A DNA stretch of 64,000 nucleotides from Mycolicibacterium sediminis (GTDB lineage: Bacteria; Actinomycetota; Actinomycetes; Mycobacteriales; Mycobacteriaceae), in contig NZ_AP022588.1 in NCBI RefSeq assembly GCF_010731735.1, positions 1,984,001-2,048,000 on the forward strand. Reading direction: 5' to 3'. Positions 1 to 5,653 of the stretch are shown piece by piece. The number at the start of each line of letters is the position of its first letter. Positions within the stretch are counted from its first letter, which is position 1. The position numbers and the translations under genes are program-made. Under the pieces are notes generated by a model. The model did no database searches. It was not told the origin of the DNA and saw only the letters and a list, made by a program, of their open reading frames with translations.

Positions 1-1
1 G

Positions 2-181
2 AGCGCGTCGCGTTCCAGGGCCACCAACAGCACCGGGCTCGGACTGGCCATCGTCGCGTCGATCGTCGCGGCGCACGAGGGCACCGTCACCGCGGACTCA
101 GGGGGAGGGCGCACCGAGTTCTCGGTGCGGTTGCCGGGGGTCGATGTCGAGGTGCAGGCTGCGGGTCCGGGCGTACGCTGA
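2..181 (+). CDS. Sensor histidine kinase, C-terminal fragment
   Basis: This is the end of a reading frame that enters from the left edge; 59 codons remain before the stop. The visible part holds STGLGLAIV, the G2 box of the HATPase_c (GHKL) fold, followed by a stretch resembling the last strand of the domain (GGGRTEFSVRLP). It is therefore the ATP-binding end of a two-component sensor kinase that phosphorylates a partner response regulator at the membrane. The N-terminal sensing and dimerisation parts are outside the window, so stimulus and subfamily cannot be given. The next gene carries a receiver-like domain and starts 28 bases downstream on the same strand, so the two may be co-transcribed. 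Confidence 0.8.
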   Translation, partial: SASRSRATNSTGLGLAIVASIVAAHEGTVTADSGGGRTEFSVRLPGVDVEVQAAGPGVR

Positions 182-209
182 CGATGTCGTTCGAGCGAAA
201 GGTGCGACG

Positions 210-1421
210 GTGAAACTGGTCGCGCCCTGGCATCCCCTGACCATCCTGCTGGTGGTCGCCGACCCCGTCTCCGCCTCCGACGTCACCACCATGGTCCACG
301 AGGGGCTGTCCGATGCCAGTGTCGTGCATGCCCGTTCGCTGGCCGATGCCGAGGCTGCGCTGACGGAGGCACAACCCGACTGCGTCCTGTTGGACCTGCT
401 GCTACCCGACGGGGCGATGAACGCCGTCGAGAAGATGAGGGCTCTCGACCCGGCCGTGCCGCTGATCGCGCTCACCGACATCGACGACGAGCACTTCGGG
501 GTCCTGGCCGTCTCGTCCGGCGCTCAGGACTACCTCGTCGAGCAACGGATGGATGGCGAAATCCTCAGGCGCGCAGTCATGTACGCGATCGAGCGGAAGC
601 GCTCGGAACTCGCGACGGTCGCACTGGAGACGAGCAGGCTGCGCGCCGAGGAGAACATCCGCCTGGAGCGCGGGCTGCTCGGTTCGCCGCGACTGTTGGA
701 TCGGCCCGGCATCGACGTCGTGTCGACCTACCGGCCCAGCCGTGTCGGCGCACTCCTGGGCGGCGACTTCTACGACGTCGTGCAGACGCCGGACAGGACC
801 GTCCACGTCGTCATCGGCGACGTCTCGGGGCACGACGCCGACGCCGCCGCCCTGGGCGTGGCGTTGCGGATCGGCTGGCGGACGCTGACCGCCAGTGGCG
901 TGCACGGCTCGGCGCGGATGAGGCATCTGGAATGGCTGCTGCGCGCGGAACGCAGCGGGCCGGGGATCTTCGCCACGGCGCTGACGCTGTCCATCGATCC
1001 CGCCGACGGTCGGGTGACGGTGGTGCGGGCCGGCCACCCGGGCTTCCTTCAGCACAGCGCGAACAACGTCACCTGGGTCAACACCCGGAGCGGCCCCGCA
1101 CTCGGCCTGGGCGTCGGAACGTGGCCGGAGGACGAGTTCGTGCTCGCCGACCGGGTGGGTCTGGTACTGCTCACCGACGGGCTGTTCGAGGGTCTGTGCG
1201 GTGACGGCAACCGTCGGCTCGGCGAGGACGGCCTGCTGCGCATCGCCGTCTCGGAGGCCGGACGGCCGGACCTCGCGTTCATCGAGGCGCTGATCGCCGG
1301 CGTCGAGCGACTGGCCCACGCCCAGGGCGGCCTCGACGACGACATCGCGGTCGTTCGCGTTCAGCTGACACCGCCGGAGTTTGGCGAGGCGACCGAAGTG
1401 GGTAACTGCTTCAGCGACTGA
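210..1421 (+). CDS. Receiver-SpoIIE (PP2C-type) serine phosphatase, RsbU-like
   Basis: About 403 aa. An N-terminal receiver-like domain (roughly residues 10-125; phospho-acceptor region CVLLDLLLPDG) is followed by a short linker and a SpoIIE phosphatase domain (about 155-395). Metal-binding motifs are visible: GGDFYDVV, IGDVSGHDADA, RAGHPGF, LLTDGLFEG and DDDIAVV. Family members dephosphorylate anti-anti-sigma factors and so release a stress sigma factor. The receiver is atypical: ADP replaces the usual acidic pair and the conserved Lys after the last strand is absent (DYLVEQ). GTG 210 was chosen because a GAAAGG-like site precedes it and it does not overlap the kinase; ATG 144 is an in-frame alternative. 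Its neighbours on the right carry SigF-type promoters, which fits a role in SigF control. The target is inferred. Confidence 0.85.
   Translation: MKLVAPWHPLTILLVVADPVSASDVTTMVHEGLSDASVVHARSLADAEAALTEAQPDCVLLDLLLPDGAMNAVEKMRALDPAVPLIALTDIDDEHFGVLAVSSGAQDYLVEQRMDGEILRRAVMYAIERKRSELATVALETSRLRAEENIRLERGLLGSPRLLDRPGIDVVSTYRPSRVGALLGGDFYDVVQTPDRTVHVVIGDVSGHDADAAALGVALRIGWRTLTASGVHGSARMRHLEWLLRAERSGPGIFATALTLSIDPADGRVTVVRAGHPGFLQHSANNVTWVNTRSGPALGLGVGTWPEDEFVLADRVGLVLLTDGLFEGLCGDGNRRLGEDGLLRIAVSEAGRPDLAFIEALIAGVERLAHAQGGLDDDIAVVRVQLTPPEFGEATEVGNCFSD
1379..1405 (+). promoter_or_regulatory. SigF-type promoter for the CsbD-like gene
   Basis: GTTT (1379-1382), 17 bases, then GGGTAA (1400-1405). The mycobacterial SigF consensus is GTTT-N15-17-GGGTAT. 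The element lies inside the last codons of the phosphatase gene and about 45 bases upstream of ATG 1450. A short perfect hairpin (1407-1425) follows directly, overlapping the phosphatase stop codon, and would sit at the 5' end of the transcript. Confidence 0.6.
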
Positions 1422-1449
1422 AGCACCAAACTCACACCGAGGAGACACC

Positions 1450-1680
1450 ATGAGTGACAGCGGACCCGAGAACGCCGCCAAGGGCATCCTGAACGACGTG
1501 GCCGGCAAGGCCAAGGAGGTCGCCGGGATCGTGACCGGTCGCGACGACATCAAGGAAGCAGGCGAGGCCCAGCAGGACAGGGCCGAGGCGGAGCGCGACG
1601 TCGCCAAGAAGGAGGGCGAGGCCGAGGCCGCACGTGCCGAGGCGAAGTCCGCCGAGGCGCGCCAGAAGGCTGCCGAGTAA
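1450..1680 (+). CDS. CsbD-like small stress protein
   Basis: 76 aa, very rich in Ala, Glu and Lys, with no signal peptide or membrane segment. The N-terminal half (GPENAAKGILNDVAGKAKE, then GRDD) resembles the CsbD/YjbJ family, general-stress proteins of unknown biochemical function. The C-terminal half is a charged Ala/Glu/Arg helix that probably forms a coiled coil, as in the mycobacterial microaggregate-binding proteins. ATG 1450 has GGAGA just upstream. The gene lies 28 bases after the SpoIIE phosphatase but also has its own GTTT-N17-GGGTAA promoter, and it ends at a strong hairpin. A stress-sigma-dependent role is inferred from that promoter and from the family. Confidence 0.75.
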   Translation: MSDSGPENAAKGILNDVAGKAKEVAGIVTGRDDIKEAGEAQQDRAEAERDVAKKEGEAEAARAEAKSAEARQKAAE

Positions 1681-1695
1681 CAGCTTCTCCACACA

Positions 1696-1737
1696 CGAAA
1701 GCCGCGGCTGAGGTTCACACCTCAGCCGCGGCTTTCG
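1696..1737. terminator. Bidirectional terminator hairpin
   Basis: A perfect 19-bp inverted repeat (1696-1714 with 1719-1737) with a 4-base loop. It lies between the convergent CsbD-like gene and the small secreted protein gene ending at 1755, so it can serve both strands. There is no long T-run, as is common in mycobacteria. Confidence 0.8.
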
Positions 1738-1754
1738 TTCGTGCGCGACCGCTA

Positions 1755-1985
1755 CTAGCCCAGCGGCGGCAGGTTGCCCCACGGGCCGTACGGACCGTTC
1801 TGCGCGTTGCCCGGCTTGACGACCGGAGCGCCACCGCCGTCGATACCCGACGGCCCCAGGCAGCGCGAGGTCGACACCGCGCTGGAGCACGGGTCGATCG
1901 CGGCGGCAGTGGGTGCGCCCGCCAGTCCGATGGCGATGCCCGCCGCGGCGACTGCCGGTGCGATGGCGATCATCTTGAGCTTCAT
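1755..1985 (-). CDS. Small secreted CX8C protein, paralogue 1
   Basis: 76 aa. The N-terminus has a short charged start (MKLK) and a hydrophobic Ala/Gly core ending near APTAAA, a Sec-type signal peptide with a probable cut just before IDPC. The mature part is about 48 aa: a CX8C segment (DPC-x8-CLGP), a Gly/Pro linker, and a conserved tail NGPYGPWGNLPPLG. It has four relatives in the next 2.3 kb. I do not recognise the family and no function is known to me; the two Cys could form a disulfide outside the membrane. ATG 1985 follows an AAGGGAGA ribosome site. The gene is nearest to paralogue 2607-2837, with which it also shares its downstream hairpin. Confidence 0.8.
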   Translation of the reverse strand: MKLKMIAIAPAVAAAGIAIGLAGAPTAAAIDPCSSAVSTSRCLGPSGIDGGGAPVVKPGNAQNGPYGPWGNLPPLG

Positions 1986-2038
1986 GTCGTTGTCTCCCTT
2001 GTCAGTTGGTGGTTCACGCGGTGGATGCGATGTCTCCA

Positions 2039-2067
2039 ACTGTAGGCACGGTCAGGTGGATCGGCAA
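2039..2067 (-). promoter_or_regulatory. SigA-like promoter of paralogue 1
   Basis: Read on the minus strand: TTGCCG (2067-2062), 17 bases, TACAGT (2044-2039). The same arrangement occurs at 3538-3566, within a longer duplicated stretch. The predicted leader to ATG 1985 is about 45 bases. Confidence 0.5.
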
Positions 2068-2145
2068 CGAATTCACATGAGCCACATAGGATTACTGTGA
2101 TCCCGACCGGGTTGATATGCGTTGTCCATGAAGACGCCCGGCTCC

Positions 2146-2172
2146 GTTTCGCGTCGTCGATCTGCCGGGTAG
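2146..2172 (+). promoter_or_regulatory. SigF-type promoter of paralogue 2
   Basis: GTTT (2146-2149), 17 bases, GGGTAG (2167-2172), then ATCTTGA, about 57 bases before ATG 2230. A near-identical element with the same flanks lies at 3645-3671. It matches the mycobacterial SigF consensus at all but the last base. Confidence 0.65.
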
Positions 2173-2229
2173 ATCTTGAGGGGTCAGCGCGAATGTCGGC
2201 GCCTCGCATCGAAGAGAGAGAAGTTCATC

Positions 2230-2460
2230 ATGTCGTTCAAGCTCATCGCCCTCCCGCTCGTCGCCGGCGCCGGCATCGCCATCGGCGGTCTCGCCACAGC
2301 ACCGGCCGCATCGGCCATCGACCCGTGCACCTCTGCGGTTTCCACCTCCCGCTGCCTGGGCCCGCAGGGCGTCGACGGCTTCGTCGTCCCCGCCCCGAAC
2401 GCCGGCGCGCAGAACGGCCCGTACGGATCGTGGGGCTCGATCCCCCCGATCGGTCGATGA
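2230..2460 (+). CDS. Small secreted CX8C protein, paralogue 2
   Basis: 76 aa with a signal peptide (MSFKLIALPL through APAASA) and a mature part that begins IDPCTSAVSTSRCLGP. The tail (AQNGPYGSWGSIPPIGR) differs from the minus-strand relatives and matches the gene at 3765, so the family has two tail subtypes that follow strand and promoter type. ATG 2230 was chosen because the signal peptide starts there; a GAGAGAGAA stretch precedes it. It is transcribed divergently from paralogue 1 and ends at the hairpin at 2480-2513. Function unknown. Confidence 0.8.
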   Translation: MSFKLIALPLVAGAGIAIGGLATAPAASAIDPCTSAVSTSRCLGPQGVDGFVVPAPNAGAQNGPYGSWGSIPPIGR

Positions 2461-2479
2461 TCCGTACCGATCAGCCGAC

Positions 2480-2513
2480 ATCGTGGCCGAGGGCGCATGC
2501 CCTCGGCCACGAT
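2480..2513 (+). terminator. Terminator hairpin after paralogue 2
   Basis: A 14-bp perfect inverted repeat (2480-2493 with 2500-2513) and a 6-base loop, 19 bases after the stop codon. A hairpin with nearly the same arm sequence follows paralogue 5 at 4011-4043. Confidence 0.75.
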
Positions 2514-2546
2514 TCGCGTTGCCACCGCCGTCGCTGGAGCCGACAC

Positions 2547-2592
2547 GCGAAAGCCGCGGCCGAGGTTCTCACCTCAGTCGCGGCTGTCGTTC
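2547..2592 (-). terminator. Imperfect hairpin after paralogue 3
   Basis: An imperfect inverted repeat whose sequence is clearly related to the hairpin at 1696-1737. It stands in the same place relative to the neighbouring minus-strand gene. The gene plus its terminator therefore seem to have been copied together. Confidence 0.6.
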
Positions 2593-2606
2593 GTGCGGAA
2601 CCGCTA

Positions 2607-2837
2607 CTAGCCCAGCGGCGGCATGTTGCCCCAGGGGCCGTACGGACCGTTCTGCGCGGTGCCGGGCCGCGCGACGGGTGCGCTCCCACCGTCGGTGCCC
2701 TGCGGCCCCAGGCAGCGCGACGTCGAGACGGCGCTGGAGCAGGGGTCGATCGCGGCGGCGGTGGGTGCGCCCGCGAGTCCGATGGCGATGCCTGCTGCGG
2801 CCACTGCCGGTGCGATGGCGATCATCTTGAGCTTCAT
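2607..2837 (-). CDS. Small secreted CX8C protein, paralogue 3
   Basis: 76 aa. The signal peptide is identical in its first 30 or so residues to paralogue 1, and the mature part has IDPCSSAVSTSRCLGP and the tail GPYGPWGNMPPLG. It lies 50 bases downstream of paralogue 4 on the same strand, and I see no separate promoter in that gap, so the two are probably one transcript. An AAGGGAGA ribosome site precedes ATG 2837. Near identity with paralogue 1 points to recent duplication. Function unknown. Confidence 0.8.
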   Translation of the reverse strand: MKLKMIAIAPAVAAAGIAIGLAGAPTAAAIDPCSSAVSTSRCLGPQGTDGGSAPVARPGTAQNGPYGPWGNMPPLG

Positions 2838-2887
2838 GTCATTGTCTCCCTTGCTGATTCGTTATCGGTTGGTCGTCGGTAATTGGT

Positions 2888-3121
2888 TTAGCCGAGCGGC
2901 GGGACGTTGCCCCACGGTCCGTAGGGCCCGTTCTGTGCGCCGGGGGCCGGCGCGGCGCTGGGTGCGGTGCCGCCGTCGACGCCCTCCGGACCCAGGCAGC
3001 GTGACGTCGACACCGCGGCGTCACACGGGTCCTGCGCCAGAGCGGCGGGTGCGCCGGCCAGTCCGACGGCGATACCCGCGGCGGCCAGTAGTGGTGTGAC
3101 GGCGATCATCTTGAGCGACAT
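2888..3121 (-). CDS. Small secreted CX8C protein, paralogue 4
   Basis: 77 aa, the most divergent of the five. The signal peptide (MSLKMIAVTPL through APAALA) is followed by QDPCDAAVSTSRCLGP; the usual Ile before DPC is Gln. The linker is Ala/Pro rich and the tail is GPYGPWGNVPPLG. GAGAAGGAGAA precedes ATG 3121. It heads a likely two-gene transcript with paralogue 3, from a SigF-type promoter at 3177-3203. Function unknown. Confidence 0.8.
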   Translation of the reverse strand: MSLKMIAVTPLLAAAGIAVGLAGAPAALAQDPCDAAVSTSRCLGPEGVDGGTAPSAAPAPGAQNGPYGPWGNVPPLG

Positions 3122-3176
3122 GTGTTCTCCTTCTCAGGTGTTCGGTGGGTGGTGCATCGTTGGGCTCACACCAGAA

Positions 3177-3203
3177 CTACCCGGCGCGGCCACGCCCACA
3201 AAC
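3177..3203 (-). promoter_or_regulatory. SigF-type promoter of paralogues 4 and 3
   Basis: Read on the minus strand: GTTT (3203-3200), 17 bases, GGGTAG (3182-3177), about 55 bases upstream of ATG 3121. Spacing is the same as in the promoters at 2146, 3645 and 1379, although the surrounding sequence is different. Confidence 0.6.
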
Positions 3204-3247
3204 TGATCGAAAAGCCCTCATAGAGAACGCATATGTGGATCTCGTGA

Positions 3248-3508
3248 TCAGCACTGCACGCCGACGTGGACGGCCGGGGCGAGTGCGGCCGCCGGGCCGA
3301 CCCCGGTGCCACCGCGCGGCAGCTCACGGACCTGCAATGGCTGCACCTGCGTCACGGTGCAGGCGCCGCCCGCAGTTGCCGCCTCCTTGGCCGTCACGTG
3401 AGCGACGGTCGCGTCGGCCGGCCCCGCAGTGGGCGCAGCGATCGCGAGGGGTGCTGCGAAGAGCGCCGCGCCGGCGACCAGTGCCGCTGCGATGGTGGGT
3501 CGTCTCAT
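3248..3508 (-). CDS. Small secreted protein of unknown function
   Basis: 86 aa. It starts MRRPTIAAALVAGAALFAAPLAIAA, a clear Sec signal peptide. The mature part is Ala/Thr/Val rich with two Cys, one in GGACTV and one as the last residue. It is not a member of the CX8C family, but its upstream region is a copy of the one in front of paralogue 1. ATG 3508 was chosen because GAAGGGA lies just upstream; the longer in-frame start at 3535 has no such site. No function can be given. Confidence 0.7.
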   Translation of the reverse strand: MRRPTIAAALVAGAALFAAPLAIAAPTAGPADATVAHVTAKEAATAGGACTVTQVQPLQVRELPRGGTGVGPAAALAPAVHVGVQC

Positions 3509-3537
3509 GGTTCCGTTCCCTTCTTTCGTTGTCACCG

Positions 3538-3566
3538 ACGCTAGGCACGGCGGGCGTGCCAGGCAA
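3538..3566 (-). promoter_or_regulatory. SigA-like promoter, duplicate copy
   Basis: Minus strand: TTGCCT (3566-3561), 17 bases, TAGCGT (3543-3538). It is flanked by the same GGCACGG and CGAATTC stretches as the promoter at 2039-2067. Confidence 0.5.
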
Positions 3567-3644
3567 CGAATTCATAAGAGCCACAAAGAAAAGAGGGCGC
3601 AGGCACCGTTCGTATATGTGTCTTCTATGAAGACGCGTCCGCCA

Positions 3645-3671
3645 GTTTCGGGCGTCTCGTCCGGCGGGTAG
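3645..3671 (+). promoter_or_regulatory. SigF-type promoter of paralogue 5
   Basis: GTTT (3645-3648), 17 bases, GGGTAG (3666-3671), then ATCTTGA. ATGAAGACGC lies upstream of both this element and its twin at 2146-2172. Confidence 0.65.
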
Positions 3672-3764
3672 ATCTTGAATCGCGACCACGAATGTCCACC
3701 GCAATCACAGACGGTGCACGGCACGAGTAGTCCACGTCACACCCACCGAAAAGAGGAGATTCTC

Positions 3765-3992
3765 GTGTCCATCAAGTTCTTGGCGGTCCCCGTCCTCGCC
3801 GGCGCAGGCGTCGCAATGGGGTTGCTGGTCGCCCCCACCGCCGCCGCCATCGATCCCTGCAGCTCCGCGGTCTCCACCTCCCGCTGCCTGGGCCCGCAGG
3901 GCGTCGACGGCTTCGTCGTGCCCGCCCCGAACGCGGGCGCGCAGAACGGTCCCTACGGATCGTGGGGCTCGGTCCCCCCGATCGGGCGGTGA
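3765..3992 (+). CDS. Small secreted CX8C protein, paralogue 5
   Basis: 75 aa from GTG 3765, which has AAGAGGAGA 6 bases upstream and begins the signal peptide (VSIKFLAVPVL through APTAAA). The mature part is IDPCSSAVSTSRCLGP, then a linker and tail almost identical to paralogue 2 (NGPYGSWGSVPPIGR). It is divergent from the gene at 3248-3508 across a region that copies the one between paralogues 1 and 2. It ends at a hairpin. Function unknown. Confidence 0.8.
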   Translation: MSIKFLAVPVLAGAGVAMGLLVAPTAAAIDPCSSAVSTSRCLGPQGVDGFVVPAPNAGAQNGPYGSWGSVPPIGR

Positions 3993-4010
3993 CCGCGAAG
4001 GCGAACGACC

Positions 4011-4043
4011 AGTCGTGGCCGAGGCGTGACCTCGGCCACGACT
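4011..4043 (+). terminator. Terminator hairpin after paralogue 5
   Basis: 14-bp arms (4011-4024 with 4030-4043) and a 5-base loop, 18 bases after the stop codon. The arms are close to those at 2480-2513. Confidence 0.75.
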
Positions 4044-4046
4044 CCC

Positions 4047-4070
4047 GTGTGACCCGGTGCTATGTCACAC
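4047..4070. promoter_or_regulatory. Inverted repeat upstream of the DUF1275 gene
   Basis: GTGTGAC and GTCACAC separated by 10 bases, 37 bases upstream of ATG 4107. This could be an operator. The TGTGA/TCACA half sites resemble those of CRP, but the spacer is too long for the usual CRP site. Confidence 0.35.
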
Positions 4071-4106
4071 CCTTCTCTCATCCCTATACCGCCCTAAGGA
4101 ATTTCG

Positions 4107-4853
4107 ATGTCTGACAAGGGTTTCCCGGCCGACAAGCACACGCGGAACCGGTTCGCCGTAGCACTGGCGATCATCGCGGGCACCGCCGACGTCATCGGTT
4201 TCATGGAGTACTCGCAGCTGTTCCTGTCGTTCATGAGCGGCAACACGACTCGACTCGGGGAGGCTGCCAGCTCGGCCGACTGGGTCGGCGTCGCCCGCTT
4301 CGGCGGGGTGATCGCCACCTTCTGCTTCGGCGCCTTCCTCGGCACGCTGATCGCCGCGTGGTCGGGACGCTGGCGTCTGGTCAACCTGCTCACCATCCAG
4401 GCCTCGCTCCTGGTGGCGGGCACCTTCATGCCGATGGGCCCCGAGGCATTCCCCTGGCACGTCTACCCGATCGTGCTCGCGCTCGGTCTACAGAACGCCA
4501 CACTGCAGGACGAGGCAGGCCGCAGCATGGCGCTGACCTACGTCACCGGCACCATCGTCCGATTCGGCGCGGGCCTGGCCAACCTGCTGCTGCACAAGCC
4601 GGCGCCGTCGTTCTGGATCCAGGGCCCGCTCTGGGCCGGCCTGGCCGCGGGTGCGGTCTTCGGTGGTGTCCTGCAGAGCCACTTCGGGGAGATGGCGTTC
4701 CTGGTACCGGCCACGATGCTGGCGAGCGTCGCGGTGGCGGCGCTGGTCACCCTGCTCCGCGAACCCAACAGCGCGCTGGTCACCAGCGAGCACGCGCCGC
4801 AACCCGACGCGCACCCGGAGGCCAAGCCGACGGCGCTGACCGGGAGGCGCTGA
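4107..4853 (+). CDS. YoaK/DUF1275 family membrane protein
   Basis: 248 aa, with about six predicted membrane segments and a short hydrophilic tail. The segment FLSFMSGNTTRLG near residue 45 is the typical DUF1275 (YoaK) signature, and the length fits. These are inner-membrane proteins of unknown transport role. CTAAGGAA precedes ATG 4107. It stands alone: the left neighbour ends at a hairpin, and xthA converges on it with a 2-base gap. Confidence 0.8.
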   Translation: MSDKGFPADKHTRNRFAVALAIIAGTADVIGFMEYSQLFLSFMSGNTTRLGEAASSADWVGVARFGGVIATFCFGAFLGTLIAAWSGRWRLVNLLTIQASLLVAGTFMPMGPEAFPWHVYPIVLALGLQNATLQDEAGRSMALTYVTGTIVRFGAGLANLLLHKPAPSFWIQGPLWAGLAAGAVFGGVLQSHFGEMAFLVPATMLASVAVAALVTLLREPNSALVTSEHAPQPDAHPEAKPTALTGRR

Positions 4854-4855
4854 GT

Positions 4856-5650
4856 TCAGTCGAGGTCGACCACGACGGGTGCGTGGTCGCTCGGTGCCGG
4901 GGTCCCCTTCTTGCCCGGTTTGCGCTCGTCGCGCGCGATCTCCGCGTGCGTGACGCGGGCGGCCAGGGCGGGGGACCCCAGCACGAAGTCGATGCGCATG
5001 CCCTGGCGCTTCGGGAACCGCAGCTGGGTGTAGTCCCAGTAGGTGTACGTGCCGGGGCCGGGGGTGAAGGGACGCACCACGTCGGCGAAGCGCGACTCAA
5101 TGGCACGGAACGCCGAACGTTCGCGTTCGGTGACGTGGGTGCTATGGGCGAACACCTCGACGTCCCATACGTCCTCGTCGATGGGCGCGATGTTCCAGTC
5201 GCCCACCAGGGCGATCGGTAGCTCCGGATCGTCGGCGAGCCACCCCGAGGCCGTCCGATCAAGCGCGGCAAGCCATTCCAGCTTGTAGTCGTAGTGCGGT
5301 GAGTCGACGGTCCGCCCGTTGGGGACGTACAGGCTCCATACCCGCACCCCGCCGCACGTCGCGCCCAGCGCCCTGGCCTCCGAGGCCTCGTCCCACATGG
5401 GCTGACCGTCGAAGCCGACCGCGACGTCGTCGATGCCGACCCGCGACGCGATCGCGACGCCGTTCCACTGGCTGACCCCCGTGTGCACGACCTCGTAGCC
5501 GAGCGCGGCGAACGGCATCGTCGGGAACTGGTCGTCCTTGCACTTGGTCTCCTGCATGGCCAGCACGTCGACGTCGGCGCGCTGCAACCAGTCGGTGACA
5601 CGGTCGATGCGGGAGCGGATCGAGTTGACGTTCCAGGTGGCGATCCGCAT
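4856..5650 (-). CDS. xthA: Exodeoxyribonuclease III
   Basis: 264 aa, the usual length of the family. It is a cytoplasmic Mg-dependent AP endonuclease and 3'-5' exonuclease of base excision repair. Motifs of the EEP fold are complete: IATWNVNS at the start, MQETK with the metal-binding Glu (about 34-38), GDWNIAP with the Asp/Asn pair (about 150) and the C-terminal PSDHAPV with the catalytic Asp-His. It is third in a def-GNAT-xthA operon; only 3 bases separate it from the GNAT gene. The order matches Rv0427c-Rv0429c. Confidence 0.93.
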   Translation of the reverse strand: MRIATWNVNSIRSRIDRVTDWLQRADVDVLAMQETKCKDDQFPTMPFAALGYEVVHTGVSQWNGVAIASRVGIDDVAVGFDGQPMWDEASEARALGATCGGVRVWSLYVPNGRTVDSPHYDYKLEWLAALDRTASGWLADDPELPIALVGDWNIAPIDEDVWDVEVFAHSTHVTERERSAFRAIESRFADVVRPFTPGPGTYTYWDYTQLRFPKRQGMRIDFVLGSPALAARVTHAEIARDERKPGKKGTPAPSDHAPVVVDLD

Positions 5651-5653
5651 GCG

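Noticed and set aside
4047..4070. A true CRP site before the DUF1275 gene
   Set aside because: The half sites fit but the spacer is 12 instead of 6 bases between TGTGA and TCACA, so it was kept only as an unnamed inverted repeat.
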